DNA of 64,000 nucleotides. Origin: an uncultured Bryobacteraceae bacterium (lineage in GTDB: Bacteria; Acidobacteriota; Terriglobia; Bryobacterales; Bryobacteraceae). Each line of letters begins with the position of its first letter. Position 1 is the first letter of the stretch. A program made the position numbers and the translations under genes. Below, one piece after another: positions 32,654 through 41,178 of the stretch. Where the stretch lies: the NCBI GenBank assembly GCA_937924525.1, contig CALDSU010000005.1:372001-436000 (forward strand), written 5' to 3'. The notes beneath the pieces are model-generated. The model was not told the origin of the DNA and searched no databases. It worked only from the letters and a program-made list of their open reading frames with translations.

Positions 32654-33853
32654 ATGGAACCGAACGCCGAACGCCGGACGTTTCTGACAGCCTCCGCCAG
32701 TCTGGTTGCGCTGAAGCCCGCGCTGGTCTTTGGCAGCCAGGCCAACTCCACGATCGAGGTGGGGTTGGTGGGCGCCGGGGGGCGCGGCAACTGGATTGCG
32801 CCATTCTTCCCCGAATACACAGGCGCGCGCGTCGTTGCCATCGCCGATGTCGTTCGGGATCATCTCGATAGCACCCGCGCCCGGCTCCACGTCGACCCCG
32901 CGCGGGCCTACTACGGACCGGACGCATACCGGGAGTTGGCCGAGTCGAAGGTGGACGCGGTGGTCATCGAAACGCCGCCCTACTTTCACCCGGAACACGC
33001 CGCGGCGGCGGTGGGAGCGGGCAAGCCGGTTTTCCTGGCCAAGCCGGTGGCGGTGGATGTCCCCGGATGCAAGAGCATCGCGGACAGTGGGCGAAAAGCC
33101 GCACAGAAACGGCTCTCGTTCTGGGTGGATTTCCAGACCCGCGCGCAGGCGGTATTCCAGGAGGCCGCCCGCCGGGTGCACCGGGGGGACATCGGAAAAC
33201 CGGCCATGGCGCAAGTGTATTACTACGCCGGACGCCCGTCGAAAAACAGAGGCCGGCCCGGCATGGACCCCGGACTGCGCCAGACGCTGAACTTCTACAT
33301 GGACCGGGTGCTGGGCGGGGACATCATCGTCGAGCAGAACATTCACGTCATCGACGTCGCCAACTGGATGTTAAACAGCCACCCCGTGCAGGCGCACGGC
33401 GCGGGCGGGCGCACGGACTGGTCCGGCACCGACTACGACGCCGGGGACGCCTTCGATCACTTCACCGTGAATTACTGGTATCCGAACGAGGTGCACGTTT
33501 CCTTCAGCTCGAACCAGTTGACCCGCAGCTTCGGCGACCTGTGCGTGCGGTGCTTCGGCATCAAAGGCGCGGCGGATCTCCACTACGGCGGCCTGGTGCG
33601 GATCGTGGGCGAACACGCCTGGCTGGGCGCTGAGAAGGACGACACCTTCCGGCAGGGCGCCATCGAAAACGTCAAGGCTTTTATTGCCAGCATCCGTTCC
33701 GGCAAGCCGATCAACAACGCGGACGTTTCGGTGGAGAGCAACCTGACGGCAATCCTCGGGCGGATGGCGGCGTACCAGCAACGCATGGTGACGTGGGACG
33801 AAATGATGCGGTCCACCGAGCGGTACGAAGTGAATCTGAAGCTGGCCTGGTAG
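32654..33853 (+). CDS. Gfo/Idh/MocA-family oxidoreductase, Tat-exported
   Basis: The 399-residue product carries a twin-arginine segment (Arg7-Arg8-Thr-Phe-Leu) and a Rossmann loop Gly-Leu-Val-Gly-Ala-Gly-Gly-Arg-Gly at about 37-45. A Gly-Lys-Pro-Val-Phe-Leu-Ala-Lys-Pro motif, the family's Glu/Ala-Lys-Pro signature with catalytic Lys, lies near residue 120, followed by the C-terminal dimerisation domain with Ile-Val-Glu-Gln-Asn-Ile-His. It should oxidise a sugar moiety with bound NAD(P). Ribosome site GGAGAAG at 32640-32646 has proper spacing for ATG 32654, so that start is preferred to ATG 32648. It follows the DUF1080 gene by 75 bases and probably acts together with it. Confidence 0.88.
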   Translation: MEPNAERRTFLTASASLVALKPALVFGSQANSTIEVGLVGAGGRGNWIAPFFPEYTGARVVAIADVVRDHLDSTRARLHVDPARAYYGPDAYRELAESKVDAVVIETPPYFHPEHAAAAVGAGKPVFLAKPVAVDVPGCKSIADSGRKAAQKRLSFWVDFQTRAQAVFQEAARRVHRGDIGKPAMAQVYYYAGRPSKNRGRPGMDPGLRQTLNFYMDRVLGGDIIVEQNIHVIDVANWMLNSHPVQAHGAGGRTDWSGTDYDAGDAFDHFTVNYWYPNEVHVSFSSNQLTRSFGDLCVRCFGIKGAADLHYGGLVRIVGEHAWLGAEKDDTFRQGAIENVKAFIASIRSGKPINNADVSVESNLTAILGRMAAYQQRMVTWDEMMRSTERYEVNLKLAW

Positions 33854-33959
33854 AAGTCGCTTCCTTCCGGCCCGGCGGGGACTTTGCGCCCTGACGGAGG
33901 GCCACCGGCTTCTGCGAGTGCTCCAGAGCATCAGCGGCGCACGGCCAGAAGCGGATGAG

Positions 33960-35183
33960 TTAGTGAATCGTACGGGTCTTGCGGTTCAGATAGTCCATCA
34001 GCAAGTACTGCCCCAGGTTGTAGGGCGTGGTGAAATACGCCTTTCCCCGGCAGATTTCGGTGACTTTCTGCACAAAACTGACCAGACCGTAATCGCTGGC
34101 GAGCATGAAGGTATTGATCAGAATGCCGCGCTTCTTACAGCGGTTCACCTCTTCGAGCGTCTTCGCGATCACCAGCGGGTCCAGGCCAAACGCGTTGCGG
34201 TAGATCCGCCCGTCGTCCAGCGTGAGGCAGGACGGCTTGCCGTCGGTGATCATGACGATCTGCTTCATGTCCTTGCGCTCCTGCTCGAGCAGGCGCTGGG
34301 CCAGGATCAGGCCGTCCCGCGTGTTGGTGTAATACGGGCCCACCTCGACGCGGGCCAGCTTGGCGAGGGGCAACTCTTCCGCTGAATCGTGAAAAAGGAC
34401 GCAGCGTAACGTGTCGCCCGGATACTGGGTGCGGATCAGGTGGGCCAGCGCCAGGGCGACTTTCTTGGCGGGAGTGAAACGGTCCTCTCCATACAGGATC
34501 ATGCTGTGACTGCAATCGAGCATGAGGACCGTGGCGCAGGAACTCTGGTACTCGCTCTGGTTGACCTGGAGGTCGGAGTATTCCAGGCGGATGGGCACAC
34601 CCAAGCCTTCGCGTTGAATGGCGGCGCGCAGGGTTTCCGTAATGTTCAGGTTGAGCGTGTCGCCGAATTCGTAAGGCTTGGTGGAGCCGGCGGATTCGAT
34701 TCCAGTCGAGAGGTCACGCGTGTCGTGCCGTCCGAAACTCGCGCGCCCCAACGACGCAAGCAGATCCTTCAGCGTTTTGAAACCAAGAAAATCCAGAGAC
34801 TTGTCCGTAATTTCGAAGTGCACCGGCGCGTCGGACGGTCCGGCGGCGCCGGTCTCGGCAGGGTCTCCCGGGTTGAGATACCCTTCGTCCACCAGTTTCT
34901 GGATGAGCCGGTCCAGAAGCTGCTGCATCTCCTCTGGGCTGAGGCTGGCGAGCCGCTCCCTCATCGGATCCCGCCCGGAAGGCGGGAACAGCTCGCCCCG
35001 CTCGAAGGCTTCCTGGAGCGCGCGCCGCAACCGTGCGAGAGTGTGCGGGTCCCCTTCGTAGAAATTCATGTACGGGGAGTAGAAACCGCTCTGGAGAAAG
35101 TAATCGGACAGCGCGCGGAGCAGGTCCTCCGCGTCGATCCCGAAATCCTCGCCCGTGTACTGCGAATAGTGGATGCGTTTCAC
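33960..35183 (-). CDS. VWA-domain protein partner of MoxR ATPase
   Basis: The 407-residue protein has an alpha-helical N-terminal half (about 1-200, with a Leu-Ser-Pro-Glu-Glu-Met-Gln-Gln segment) and a C-terminal von Willebrand A domain. Its metal-ion-dependent adhesion site reads Asp223-Cys-Ser-His-Ser227, followed by a later Thr-Asp-Gly near residue 308. The layout resembles the VWA component of magnesium-chelatase-like or CoxE/YehP systems, in which a MoxR AAA+ ATPase remodels or inserts metals into a target protein. The MoxR gene lies 63 bases upstream on the same strand. No signal peptide is present, so it is cytosolic. The client protein is unknown. Confidence 0.8.
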   Translation of the reverse strand: MKRIHYSQYTGEDFGIDAEDLLRALSDYFLQSGFYSPYMNFYEGDPHTLARLRRALQEAFERGELFPPSGRDPMRERLASLSPEEMQQLLDRLIQKLVDEGYLNPGDPAETGAAGPSDAPVHFEITDKSLDFLGFKTLKDLLASLGRASFGRHDTRDLSTGIESAGSTKPYEFGDTLNLNITETLRAAIQREGLGVPIRLEYSDLQVNQSEYQSSCATVLMLDCSHSMILYGEDRFTPAKKVALALAHLIRTQYPGDTLRCVLFHDSAEELPLAKLARVEVGPYYTNTRDGLILAQRLLEQERKDMKQIVMITDGKPSCLTLDDGRIYRNAFGLDPLVIAKTLEEVNRCKKRGILINTFMLASDYGLVSFVQKVTEICRGKAYFTTPYNLGQYLLMDYLNRKTRTIH

Positions 35184-35246
35184 TCGGCCCCCCGCGGAGC
35201 GTGGCTTCCGGGAGACTGGCTGGCGGGCCAGTTCCCGGTTGGGTGA

Positions 35247-36743
35247 TCAGTTGAACTGGCGCCGGGAGCGCGGCCGGCCGCCTTCTTCCTTGGGCGCCGC
35301 CTCCCGAGGCTTCTCGCCGGCGACGAACCCGAGTTCCTCGCTGCGGGAGATGCGCCGATGGGCGTACAGACCCTCCAAAATGAACTCCGCCGCGGAGGCT
35401 CGCAGGGCGTCGGATTCGTTCACGCCAAGCCCCAGGGCCGCGACTTTCTCCATCAGTCCTTGGATGGCGCCCAACTCGCGGACCATGGCGGCGGCGGCCA
35501 GGTCGGCATCCAGCCGCAACGAGCCGCCCAGGTCGAACCACTGCACGATTTGCCCGACGTTTACGCCCTCGAAGTAAGAGTTGTAGACGCGGCCGACCGC
35601 GCCGCGGATCAGTTCGCGGGCGACGGTATCGCCGCCTTTCAGTTCCCCCTCATACTCGAGCTCGATCTTGCCGGTGATGGAGGGCAGCGCCGCGTACAGA
35701 TCGACGACCCGGGGCACCGCCTGACCGTCGCCGCAGGCGAGCGCCCGCCGTTCGGCGTTCGACACCACGTTTTCCAGTACGGTGATCGGCAGCCGCTGCG
35801 ATACGCCTGATCGCTTGTCCACTTTCTTTTCCTCGCGCGCGAGGAAAGCCAACTGCTCGACGGTCTCCCGGATGAAGCGAGGAATATGAATCTCCACCGG
35901 CGAAGGACGCCGCGTCCAGGCTTCCTGCTGCGTGATGGCGATGCCCTGCTCCAGCGCGAGCGGATAGTGCGTGCGGATCTCGCTGCCAATGCGGTCCTTG
36001 AGCGGCGTGATGATCTTGCCGCGCGCCGTGTAGTCCTCCGGATTTGCGGTGAACACCAGCAGGACATCGATGGGCAGACGGATGGGGTAGCCCTTAATCT
36101 GCACGTCGCCCTCCTGCATGATATTGAACAGCCCCACCTGGATCTTACCGGCCAGATCGGGCAGTTCGTTCATGGCGAAGATCCCGCGGTTGGCGCGCGG
36201 CAGCAGGCCGTAGTGGATGGTGAGCTCGTCGGCGAGTTCGTGGCCGCCCCGGGCAGCCTTGATGGGATCCAGATCGCCAATCATATCGGCAATGGTCACA
36301 TCGGGGGTCGCCAGTTTCTCCACGTAGCGGTCCTCGCGGTGCAGCCAGGCGATCGGCGCGTTGTCGCCCGTCTCGGCGATCAGGTCCCGGGCGGGGCGCG
36401 AAATCGGGCGGTAGGGATGGTCGTGAATCTCCGAGCCGGCGATATACGGCGTCCATTCGTCCAGCAGATTCGTCAGCATCCGGATCAGGCGCGTCTTGGC
36501 CTGGCCGCGCAGCCCCAGCAGGATGAAGTTGTGCCGGGAAAGGATGGCATTGATCACCTGCGGGATGACCGTGTCGTCATAGCCGACGATGCCGGGGAAC
36601 AGCGGCGTCTTCTGCTGGAGACGGCAGATCAGGTTCTCACGGAGTTCATCTTTGACCCCGCGCGCAGCCAGCCGCTCTTCGGAGAACTGGCTCTTGCGCA
36701 GGGCGCCAAGGGTGCGCGGGTAGTCCGGAGGTGCCTGGGTCAT
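35247..36743 (-). CDS. MoxR-family AAA+ ATPase (magnesium-chelatase subunit I-like)
   Basis: This 498-residue ATPase has a Walker A motif Gly77-Leu-Arg-Gly-Gln-Ala-Lys-Thr84, a Walker B-like Ile-Phe-Ala-Met-Asn-Glu segment, a sensor-1 Phe-Thr-Ala-Asn-Pro-Glu-Asp-Tyr, and a helical C-terminal domain. The BchI/MoxR-type ring is expected to work with the downstream VWA protein on a metal-protein or complex-assembly substrate. The ATG at 36743 overlaps the stop codon of the SUMF1 remnant (TGATG), showing former or present translational coupling. A TACAAT hexamer on the minus strand at 36773-36768, 25 bases upstream, may provide its own promoter. Confidence 0.85.
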   Translation of the reverse strand: MTQAPPDYPRTLGALRKSQFSEERLAARGVKDELRENLICRLQQKTPLFPGIVGYDDTVIPQVINAILSRHNFILLGLRGQAKTRLIRMLTNLLDEWTPYIAGSEIHDHPYRPISRPARDLIAETGDNAPIAWLHREDRYVEKLATPDVTIADMIGDLDPIKAARGGHELADELTIHYGLLPRANRGIFAMNELPDLAGKIQVGLFNIMQEGDVQIKGYPIRLPIDVLLVFTANPEDYTARGKIITPLKDRIGSEIRTHYPLALEQGIAITQQEAWTRRPSPVEIHIPRFIRETVEQLAFLAREEKKVDKRSGVSQRLPITVLENVVSNAERRALACGDGQAVPRVVDLYAALPSITGKIELEYEGELKGGDTVARELIRGAVGRVYNSYFEGVNVGQIVQWFDLGGSLRLDADLAAAAMVRELGAIQGLMEKVAALGLGVNESDALRASAAEFILEGLYAHRRISRSEELGFVAGEKPREAAPKEEGGRPRSRRQFN

Positions 36744-37204
36744 CACGCCGCCTCGAAAGACGTGCGCTCATTGTAGCAGAGGGTTTTTCGCGCCGGTCCC
36801 GCTGGGCGGGCGAGGCCGCCGATCCCCGAGGGCAACGTCTCGCCTGCGCAACGAAACCCGACCCAGGCCGCTCGCGTTTCGGGACTCGCCGAGGAACGCC
36901 GGGTGTGGGTCACGAAGGCGCCCGGCTCCAGCCAGCCGCCTCCGCGCACGACTCGTTGTTGTGCTGCGTCCGGTCCGCGGGAGGCGACGGCTTGATGCAC
37001 CCGATACGCGTGCGGGTCATACCAGTCCGCCACCCACTCCCAGGCGTTGCCCAGCAGGTCGTGCACCCCTCAGGCATGCGCGCGCTTTTGCCCAACTGGC
37101 TTCGTACCGTTGCCATTGCGGGCGATCCGCTGGTCATCCTCGGCCGGCTTCCGTGCGCCGCTCCTTGCCGCAGGCGGCGGGCACGTCGCTTGCCAAAATC
37201 TACG
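36743..37204 (-). pseudogene. Decayed formylglycine-generating-enzyme-like (SUMF1) gene
   Basis: The minus strand encodes the C-terminal part of a SUMF1/FGE-sulfatase domain: Gly-Asn-Ala-Trp-Glu-Trp-Val-Ala-Asp-Trp-Tyr-Asp, Arg-Val-Val-Arg-Gly-Gly-Gly-Trp and Trp-Val-Gly-Phe-Arg-Cys. In the same frame further upstream, Gly-Thr-Lys-Pro-Val-Gly-Gln-Lys-Arg-Ala-His-Ala precedes a TGA at 37072-37070 and then Gly-Val-His-Asp-Leu-Leu. Family members have Trp at that spot (Asn-Ala-Trp-Gly), so TGG to TGA is the likely change. The frame is closed again near 37205, and the N-terminal two-thirds of the domain is absent, so this is a pseudogene. Its residual 3' frame ends in the start codon of MoxR. A functional remnant starting at GTG 37066 is unlikely. 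Confidence 0.7.
36768..36773 (-). promoter_or_regulatory. Candidate -10 box for the MoxR gene
   Basis: TACAAT on the minus strand is 25 bases upstream of the MoxR ATG and inside the read-through tail of the SUMF1 remnant. No convincing -35 box was found, so this is a tentative site. Confidence 0.3.
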
Positions 37205-37306
37205 TCACAAAAATTAAAGAAATTGGATGGGATACTTTGCGAACGCGGCTAGGCATTTGAGCTAAGAGGCGGACACCCGAGGCGTGAGCCCGACGATCCT
37301 GCGCCG

Positions 37307-38362
37307 CTACCGAATCAGCATGCAATCGCCGTACGAATAGAACCGGTACCGCGCCGCGACGGCGTGGCGGTAGGCCTCCAGGACAAACTCCTTGCCAGCG
37401 AAGGCCGCCACCAGCAGCAGCAGGCTGGTGGAGGGCAGATGGAAGTTGGTCAGCATCGCGTCCACGCCCAGGAACTGGAAGCCGGGGTAAATAAACAAGT
37501 CTGTCTCGCCGTGGCTGCGGCCACGATAGAGCGTCTCGATCGTGCGGACGCTGGTGGTGCCCACGGCGATGCGCCGGTCCGCCGCGCGGATCCGCCGTTC
37601 CTCCTCGGTCGCGACCGTGAAGGTTTCCGCGTGCAGGCGGTTTTCTTCCACCCGGTCGGCGTGCAGGGGCTGAAACGTGCCCAACCCCACGTGCAGCGTC
37701 ACGTATGCCAGCCCGGCGCCAGCCCGCTGGCAGTCCTCCAGCACCGCGGGGGTGAAGTGCAAACCGGCGGTGGGCGCGGCGACCGAGCCGCGCTCGCTGG
37801 CGTAAACCGTCTGGTACCGCTCGCGGTCCGCGGGCTGGTCGGGCCGGTGAATATACGGCGGCAGGGGAACGTGGCCTACGCTGTCCAGCGCGGCGTAGAT
37901 GTCGCCTTCGCCCGCAAAGCGAATGGTCCGTTCGCCAAACTCGCGATGTTCCAGAATTTCCGCTTCCAGTTCCGCTCCGAAGAAGATCCGTTCGCCGACT
38001 CGCATTTTGCGTCCGGGCCGGACCAGGGCGTCCCAGGTGCGCGCATCGGCGCTGCGCGGGCGCAGCAGAAAAACTTCGACACGCCCGGTCAGGTTCTGCC
38101 AGCGCTTCGGATTGTGTTTGCCGACCGGCAGGGCGCGGACGCCCGCCCGGCGGCCGTACAGCCTCGCGGGAAACACCTTGGAATTGTTCAACACCAGGCA
38201 ATCGCCCGGCTGGAGGTAGCCGGGCAGATCGCGGAAGACGCGGTCTTCCCACGTCTGACGTTTTCGGTCCAGCACCAACATGCGCGAGGCGGCGCGGTCG
38301 GCGAGCGGCTGCTGCGCGATCAGCTCCGGGGGCAGGTCGTAGTGGAAATCAGCGAGATTCAG
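37307..38362 (-). CDS. queA: S-adenosylmethionine:tRNA ribosyltransferase-isomerase QueA (CTG start)
   Basis: The 351-residue enzyme adds the ribosyl part of SAM to preQ1-tRNA, giving epoxyqueuosine. It opens with Leu-Ala-Asp-Phe-x-Tyr-Asp-Leu-Pro-Pro-Glu-Leu-Ile-Ala-Gln, then Arg-Met-Leu-Val-Leu-Asp, [16 protein letters not shown] and the C-terminal Met-Leu-Thr-Asn-Phe-His-Leu-Pro-Ser block. No ATG, GTG or TTG lies near the conserved N-terminus; a TTG at 38440 would add 26 alien residues that overlap the previous gene. A CTG at 38362, coupled to the upstream stop (CTGA) and preceded by GAGG eight bases upstream, gives the canonical N-terminus. The CTG start is inferred. Confidence 0.92.
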   Translation of the reverse strand: MNLADFHYDLPPELIAQQPLADRAASRMLVLDRKRQTWEDRVFRDLPGYLQPGDCLVLNNSKVFPARLYGRRAGVRALPVGKHNPKRWQNLTGRVEVFLLRPRSADARTWDALVRPGRKMRVGERIFFGAELEAEILEHREFGERTIRFAGEGDIYAALDSVGHVPLPPYIHRPDQPADRERYQTVYASERGSVAAPTAGLHFTPAVLEDCQRAGAGLAYVTLHVGLGTFQPLHADRVEENRLHAETFTVATEEERRIRAADRRIAVGTTSVRTIETLYRGRSHGETDLFIYPGFQFLGVDAMLTNFHLPSTSLLLLVAAFAGKEFVLEAYRHAVAARYRFYSYGDCMLIR

Positions 38363-38940
38363 GGCCCGGGCCTCAAGTCCCGCAAGACGGGGTAAAACTG
38401 CACGAACACGTTGTCGATCGCGCCGTGCTGGCGGTGACAATCCCAGCAGGCTTCCCTGGGAAAAGCCTTGGCCTCCGCGAGGGCTTTGCCCTCCGGTCCG
38501 ATGAAGTTGAAGTAGGCCCAGCCCTCGGGATAGCGCGCGGTGTCCTTCACCGCGACCTCAATGCCGACCAACTGGTCCTGAAACGTCCCACGGCGGTTGA
38601 TCGAGGCATGGGTCGCTCCGCGAACCACCTCCATGACGAGCATGGTTTTGTCGGGGAACTGACCGGTGGCGGCGAAGCGGCGGTACGCTTCCCGGGGCAG
38701 GTAGATGTTATGGAACCGATCGTGTTTCGGCGGCGGCGCGCCTTCCCGGTAGCCCATGTTGAGGTTCGCCCCCACGAACATCCACTCGCGGTAGCCTTCC
38801 GGCCGGACGAGTTGGCCGTCCGGGCGGTACCGCGGCTGTGGCGCGGGCGATTCAGGCAGCGCGAGTCCCGCCCCGAGCAGCGCCAGAGCCAGCGCCCGCC
38901 CGCTTCGGCGAAGTTGTGCTCCCCTCCTGCGGCTTGCCAT
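38359..38940 (-). CDS. Cytochrome P460-family protein
   Basis: The 193-residue secreted protein has a basic N-terminus and hydrophobic signal (about 15-30). A P460 domain follows with [10 protein letters not shown], Phe-His-Asn-Ile-Tyr, Glu-Val-Val-Arg-Gly-Ala, and near the end a single haem c site Cys165-Trp-Asp-Cys168-His169. Cytochrome P460 proteins oxidise hydroxylamine or nitric oxide in ammonia oxidisers, while many soil homologues have unknown roles. The stop overlaps the start of queA. No ammonia-oxidation genes are seen, so a role in NO or peroxide handling is an inference only. Confidence 0.82.
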   Translation of the reverse strand: MASRRRGAQLRRSGRALALALLGAGLALPESPAPQPRYRPDGQLVRPEGYREWMFVGANLNMGYREGAPPPKHDRFHNIYLPREAYRRFAATGQFPDKTMLVMEVVRGATHASINRRGTFQDQLVGIEVAVKDTARYPEGWAYFNFIGPEGKALAEAKAFPREACWDCHRQHGAIDNVFVQFYPVLRDLRPGP

Positions 38941-38978
38941 CCAACAAAATGATACTGGACAATAAAGGTTACCCCAAC

Positions 38979-40364
38979 ATGGCCAGACAATACTCGCTCA
39001 CGCCCCGCCGCGTCCCGCCGGTGGATACCCAGTACCGCAGGATCGTCACCGAGATCCCGGTTCCCGAGTCGATTCCCATCCTCGAAAAGCTGCATCGTTA
39101 TGAACCGGTGGCGATGCAGGGCCAGCCGCCCATTATTTGGGACCGCGCCGAGGGGTTCCAGGTCGCCGACCGCTGGGGCAACCGGTGGATCGATTGGTCG
39201 TCGGGCGTGCTGATCACCAACGCCGGCCACGGCCGGCAGGAAATCGTGGACGCCGTCGTCCGGCAGGCGCAATCCCATCTGCTGACCAACTATTGCTTCC
39301 CGAGCGAAATCCGCGCGCAGTTGGTGGAGCGCATCGCCCATCTGCTGCCTGCGCCGCTCAAGAAAGTCTTCCTGCTGACCACCGGTTCGGAGACGGTGGA
39401 ATGCGCCATCAAGCTCTGCCGCACGCACGGCGTCAAACTCGGCGGGCGGGAAAAGAATGTCATCGTTTCCTACGAGAAGGCGTTTCACGGACGCACACTG
39501 GGTTCGCAGCAGGCGGGCGGCATTCCGGCGCTCAAGGAGTGGATCGTGAACCTGGATCCCGGCTTCGTACAGATTCCGTTCCCGGACGGGTTCTGGACAG
39601 AAGATACGTCGTTCGCCTGCTTTGAGCGGCGCCTGGCGGAGCGGGGCGTGACGCCGGCCCAGGTAGCCGGGGTGGTGCTGGAGACTTACCAGGGCGGCAG
39701 CGCCGCGTTTGCGCCCGTGCCCTACATGCAGGCCTTGCGCGAGTGGTGCACGCGGCACGGCGCCCTGCTGGTCTGCGACGAGGTCCAGGCCGGTTTTGGA
39801 CGCTGCGGCAAGATGTGGGGTTTTGAACACTACGGCATCGTGCCGGACCTGACCTGTTTCGGCAAGGGGATTTCCAGTTCGCTGCCTATCGCGGCGGTGG
39901 CGGGCCGTCCCGACGTGATGGACTTGCACCCGCCCGGCAGCATGACCTCGACGCACACCGGGAATCCGGTCTGTTGCGCCGCCGCGCTCGCCTCCATCGA
40001 CTTGGTGATGCGGGAGAACCTGGCGGGGAACGCGCGCGTGATGGGCGAGCTGATGCACCGCAAGCTGCATGAGTTGAAAGCGCGCACTCCACAGATCGGG
40101 TGGGTGGACGGCAAGGGCCTCGTCGCCGGCGTCACATGCGTCAAGCCGGGGACCAAAGACCCGGATGGAGATCTGGCCTGGGAAGTGGTGCGCGGCTGCA
40201 TCGAGCGGGGCGTGTTGATGTTCTCACCGGTCGGATTCGGAGGCGCCACCGTCAAGATCTGCCCGCCGCTGGTGATTCACGAAGAGGCTTTGCGGGAAAG
40301 CCTGCAAGTGCTCGAGGAAGCCTTCGCCGAAGCCACCGCCGCGGTGTCGGCCGCTGCGGTGTGA
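38979..40364 (+). CDS. Class III PLP-dependent aminotransferase
   Basis: The 461-residue protein is a fold-type I transaminase of class III. It shows Ser-Gly-Val-Leu-Ile-Thr-Asn-Ala-Gly-His near residue 73, Thr-Thr-Gly-Ser-Glu-Thr-Val-Glu-Cys-Ala, Leu-Leu-Val-Cys-Asp-Glu-Val-Gln-Ala-Gly-Phe-Gly-Arg, and Cys-Phe-Gly-Lys-Gly-Ile-Ser, whose Lys binds pyridoxal phosphate. The group includes 4-aminobutyrate and ornithine/diamine aminotransferases. The ATG at 38979 is chosen; an upstream ATG at 38949 is possible. It is divergent from the cytochrome gene and alone in its transcription unit. The exact amino donor is not predictable from the sequence. Confidence 0.85.
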   Translation: MARQYSLTPRRVPPVDTQYRRIVTEIPVPESIPILEKLHRYEPVAMQGQPPIIWDRAEGFQVADRWGNRWIDWSSGVLITNAGHGRQEIVDAVVRQAQSHLLTNYCFPSEIRAQLVERIAHLLPAPLKKVFLLTTGSETVECAIKLCRTHGVKLGGREKNVIVSYEKAFHGRTLGSQQAGGIPALKEWIVNLDPGFVQIPFPDGFWTEDTSFACFERRLAERGVTPAQVAGVVLETYQGGSAAFAPVPYMQALREWCTRHGALLVCDEVQAGFGRCGKMWGFEHYGIVPDLTCFGKGISSSLPIAAVAGRPDVMDLHPPGSMTSTHTGNPVCCAAALASIDLVMRENLAGNARVMGELMHRKLHELKARTPQIGWVDGKGLVAGVTCVKPGTKDPDGDLAWEVVRGCIERGVLMFSPVGFGGATVKICPPLVIHEEALRESLQVLEEAFAEATAAVSAAAV

Positions 40365-40537
40365 CGCGCGTTTGAAACAGACCGGCGCCGTTGGCTGGTT
40401 GTTTCTGGCCGAGCCAAACCAGTGGCGTATTTCGGGCAGTGGTTCTTCGCACCACGGGAAGAGCGGGGACGCCGGCGCACTCCGCGTTCTCCCCGGTGGC
40501 GCAACCGGAAAACCACATGGCCCGGCGCCGGGCAGTC

Positions 40538-40566
40538 TGTTATCATTTTAACGGGTGTTGATAACA
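40538..40566 (+). promoter_or_regulatory. Putative palindromic operator of the toxin-antitoxin operon
   Basis: The 8-bp arm TGTTATCA (40538-40545) is exactly mirrored by TGATAACA (40559-40566) with a 13-base spacer, so their centres are 21 bp apart, two DNA turns. The right arm ends on the A of the antitoxin ATG, and the left arm overlaps a TATCAT -10-like sequence (40541-40546). Ribbon-helix-helix antitoxins typically bind such repeats and repress their own operon, so this is a likely operator. Confidence 0.6.
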
Positions 40567-40790
40567 TGATCCGGACCCAGATCAGCCTCGACGAACAGGA
40601 ATATGCCCTTGCGAAGGAAGAGGCCAAGGCGTTGGGTCTCTCGTTGGCGGAGTTTGTCCGGCGCGCGGTGCGCGAGGCACTGCCTCCCCGGGGCGAGGGG
40701 CCTTGGATGAGATTCGCCGGGCTGGTGGAGACTGGCGACTCTCGTTCCAGTCAGTCCGTCGACGAGGTCGTTTATGGCCAAAAGGACTGA
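40566..40790 (+). CDS. Ribbon-helix-helix antitoxin (VapB-like)
   Basis: The 74-residue product starts Met-Ile-Arg-Thr-Gln-Ile-Ser-Leu and continues with the helices Glu-Tyr-Ala-Leu-Ala-Lys-Glu-Glu and Leu-Ser-Leu-Ala-Glu-Phe-Val-Arg-Arg-Ala-Val-Arg, the signature of ribbon-helix-helix transcription repressors. Its flexible C-terminal tail probably wraps around the toxin. The start lies in the palindromic operator, and the gene overlaps the PIN-domain toxin gene by 17 bases. Such antitoxins neutralise the RNase toxin and repress transcription as a complex. Together with the downstream gene it forms a complete type II module. Confidence 0.85.
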   Translation: MIRTQISLDEQEYALAKEEAKALGLSLAEFVRRAVREALPPRGEGPWMRFAGLVETGDSRSSQSVDEVVYGQKD

Positions 40791-41178
40791 CTGCTACGCG
40801 GACACCTCAGCGTTCATCGCGTTTCTGGATCGATCGGATAGCTTCCACGCCCTGTTCGTGCGTCTATTTTCTACGCCGCCGCCACTTTACACCTCAGCGC
40901 TGGTTGTCGCGGAGGGCCATGGGTGGTTTCTCCGCCGCTACGATCAGCACCGGGCCGTTCAATTCCTGGCGTTCCTGGATGCGCTGCCGGGCTTGACCAT
41001 CGTGGGTTTCGACGCACCCGAGTTGGTCAAGGCGGGCCGTCTCGTGAAAAAGTTCGCCGATCAGCGGCTGACCTTAGCCGATGCGCACGGACTGGCCATC
41101 ATGCGAGACCTCCGGATCGGTTGTTGTTGGTCAACTGACCGCCATCTGAGCTTGGAGGGCGTCCCTTTGGTCATTTGA
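40774..41178 (+). CDS. PIN-domain RNase toxin (VapC-like)
   Basis: The 134-residue protein is a PIN-domain ribonuclease with all expected acidic residues: Asp10 (Ala-Asp-Thr-Ser-Ala-Phe), Glu47 (Val-Val-Ala-Glu-Gly-His), Asp103 (Leu-Ala-Asp-Ala-His-Gly-Leu-Ala) and Asp122 (Ser-Thr-Asp-Arg-His). These coordinate magnesium and cut specific RNAs; VapC toxins usually target tRNA or rRNA. The start is inside the antitoxin gene, so translation is coupled. All catalytic positions are intact, so the toxin is probably active when released. The module stands alone without other mobile-element signs. Confidence 0.87.
   Translation: MAKRTDCYADTSAFIAFLDRSDSFHALFVRLFSTPPPLYTSALVVAEGHGWFLRRYDQHRAVQFLAFLDALPGLTIVGFDAPELVKAGRLVKKFADQRLTLADAHGLAIMRDLRIGCCWSTDRHLSLEGVPLVI

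Noticed and set aside
38547-40070. 507-codon minus-strand frame across the aminotransferase gene
   Set aside because: It is antisense to a clear class III aminotransferase and runs into the real P460 gene in another frame.
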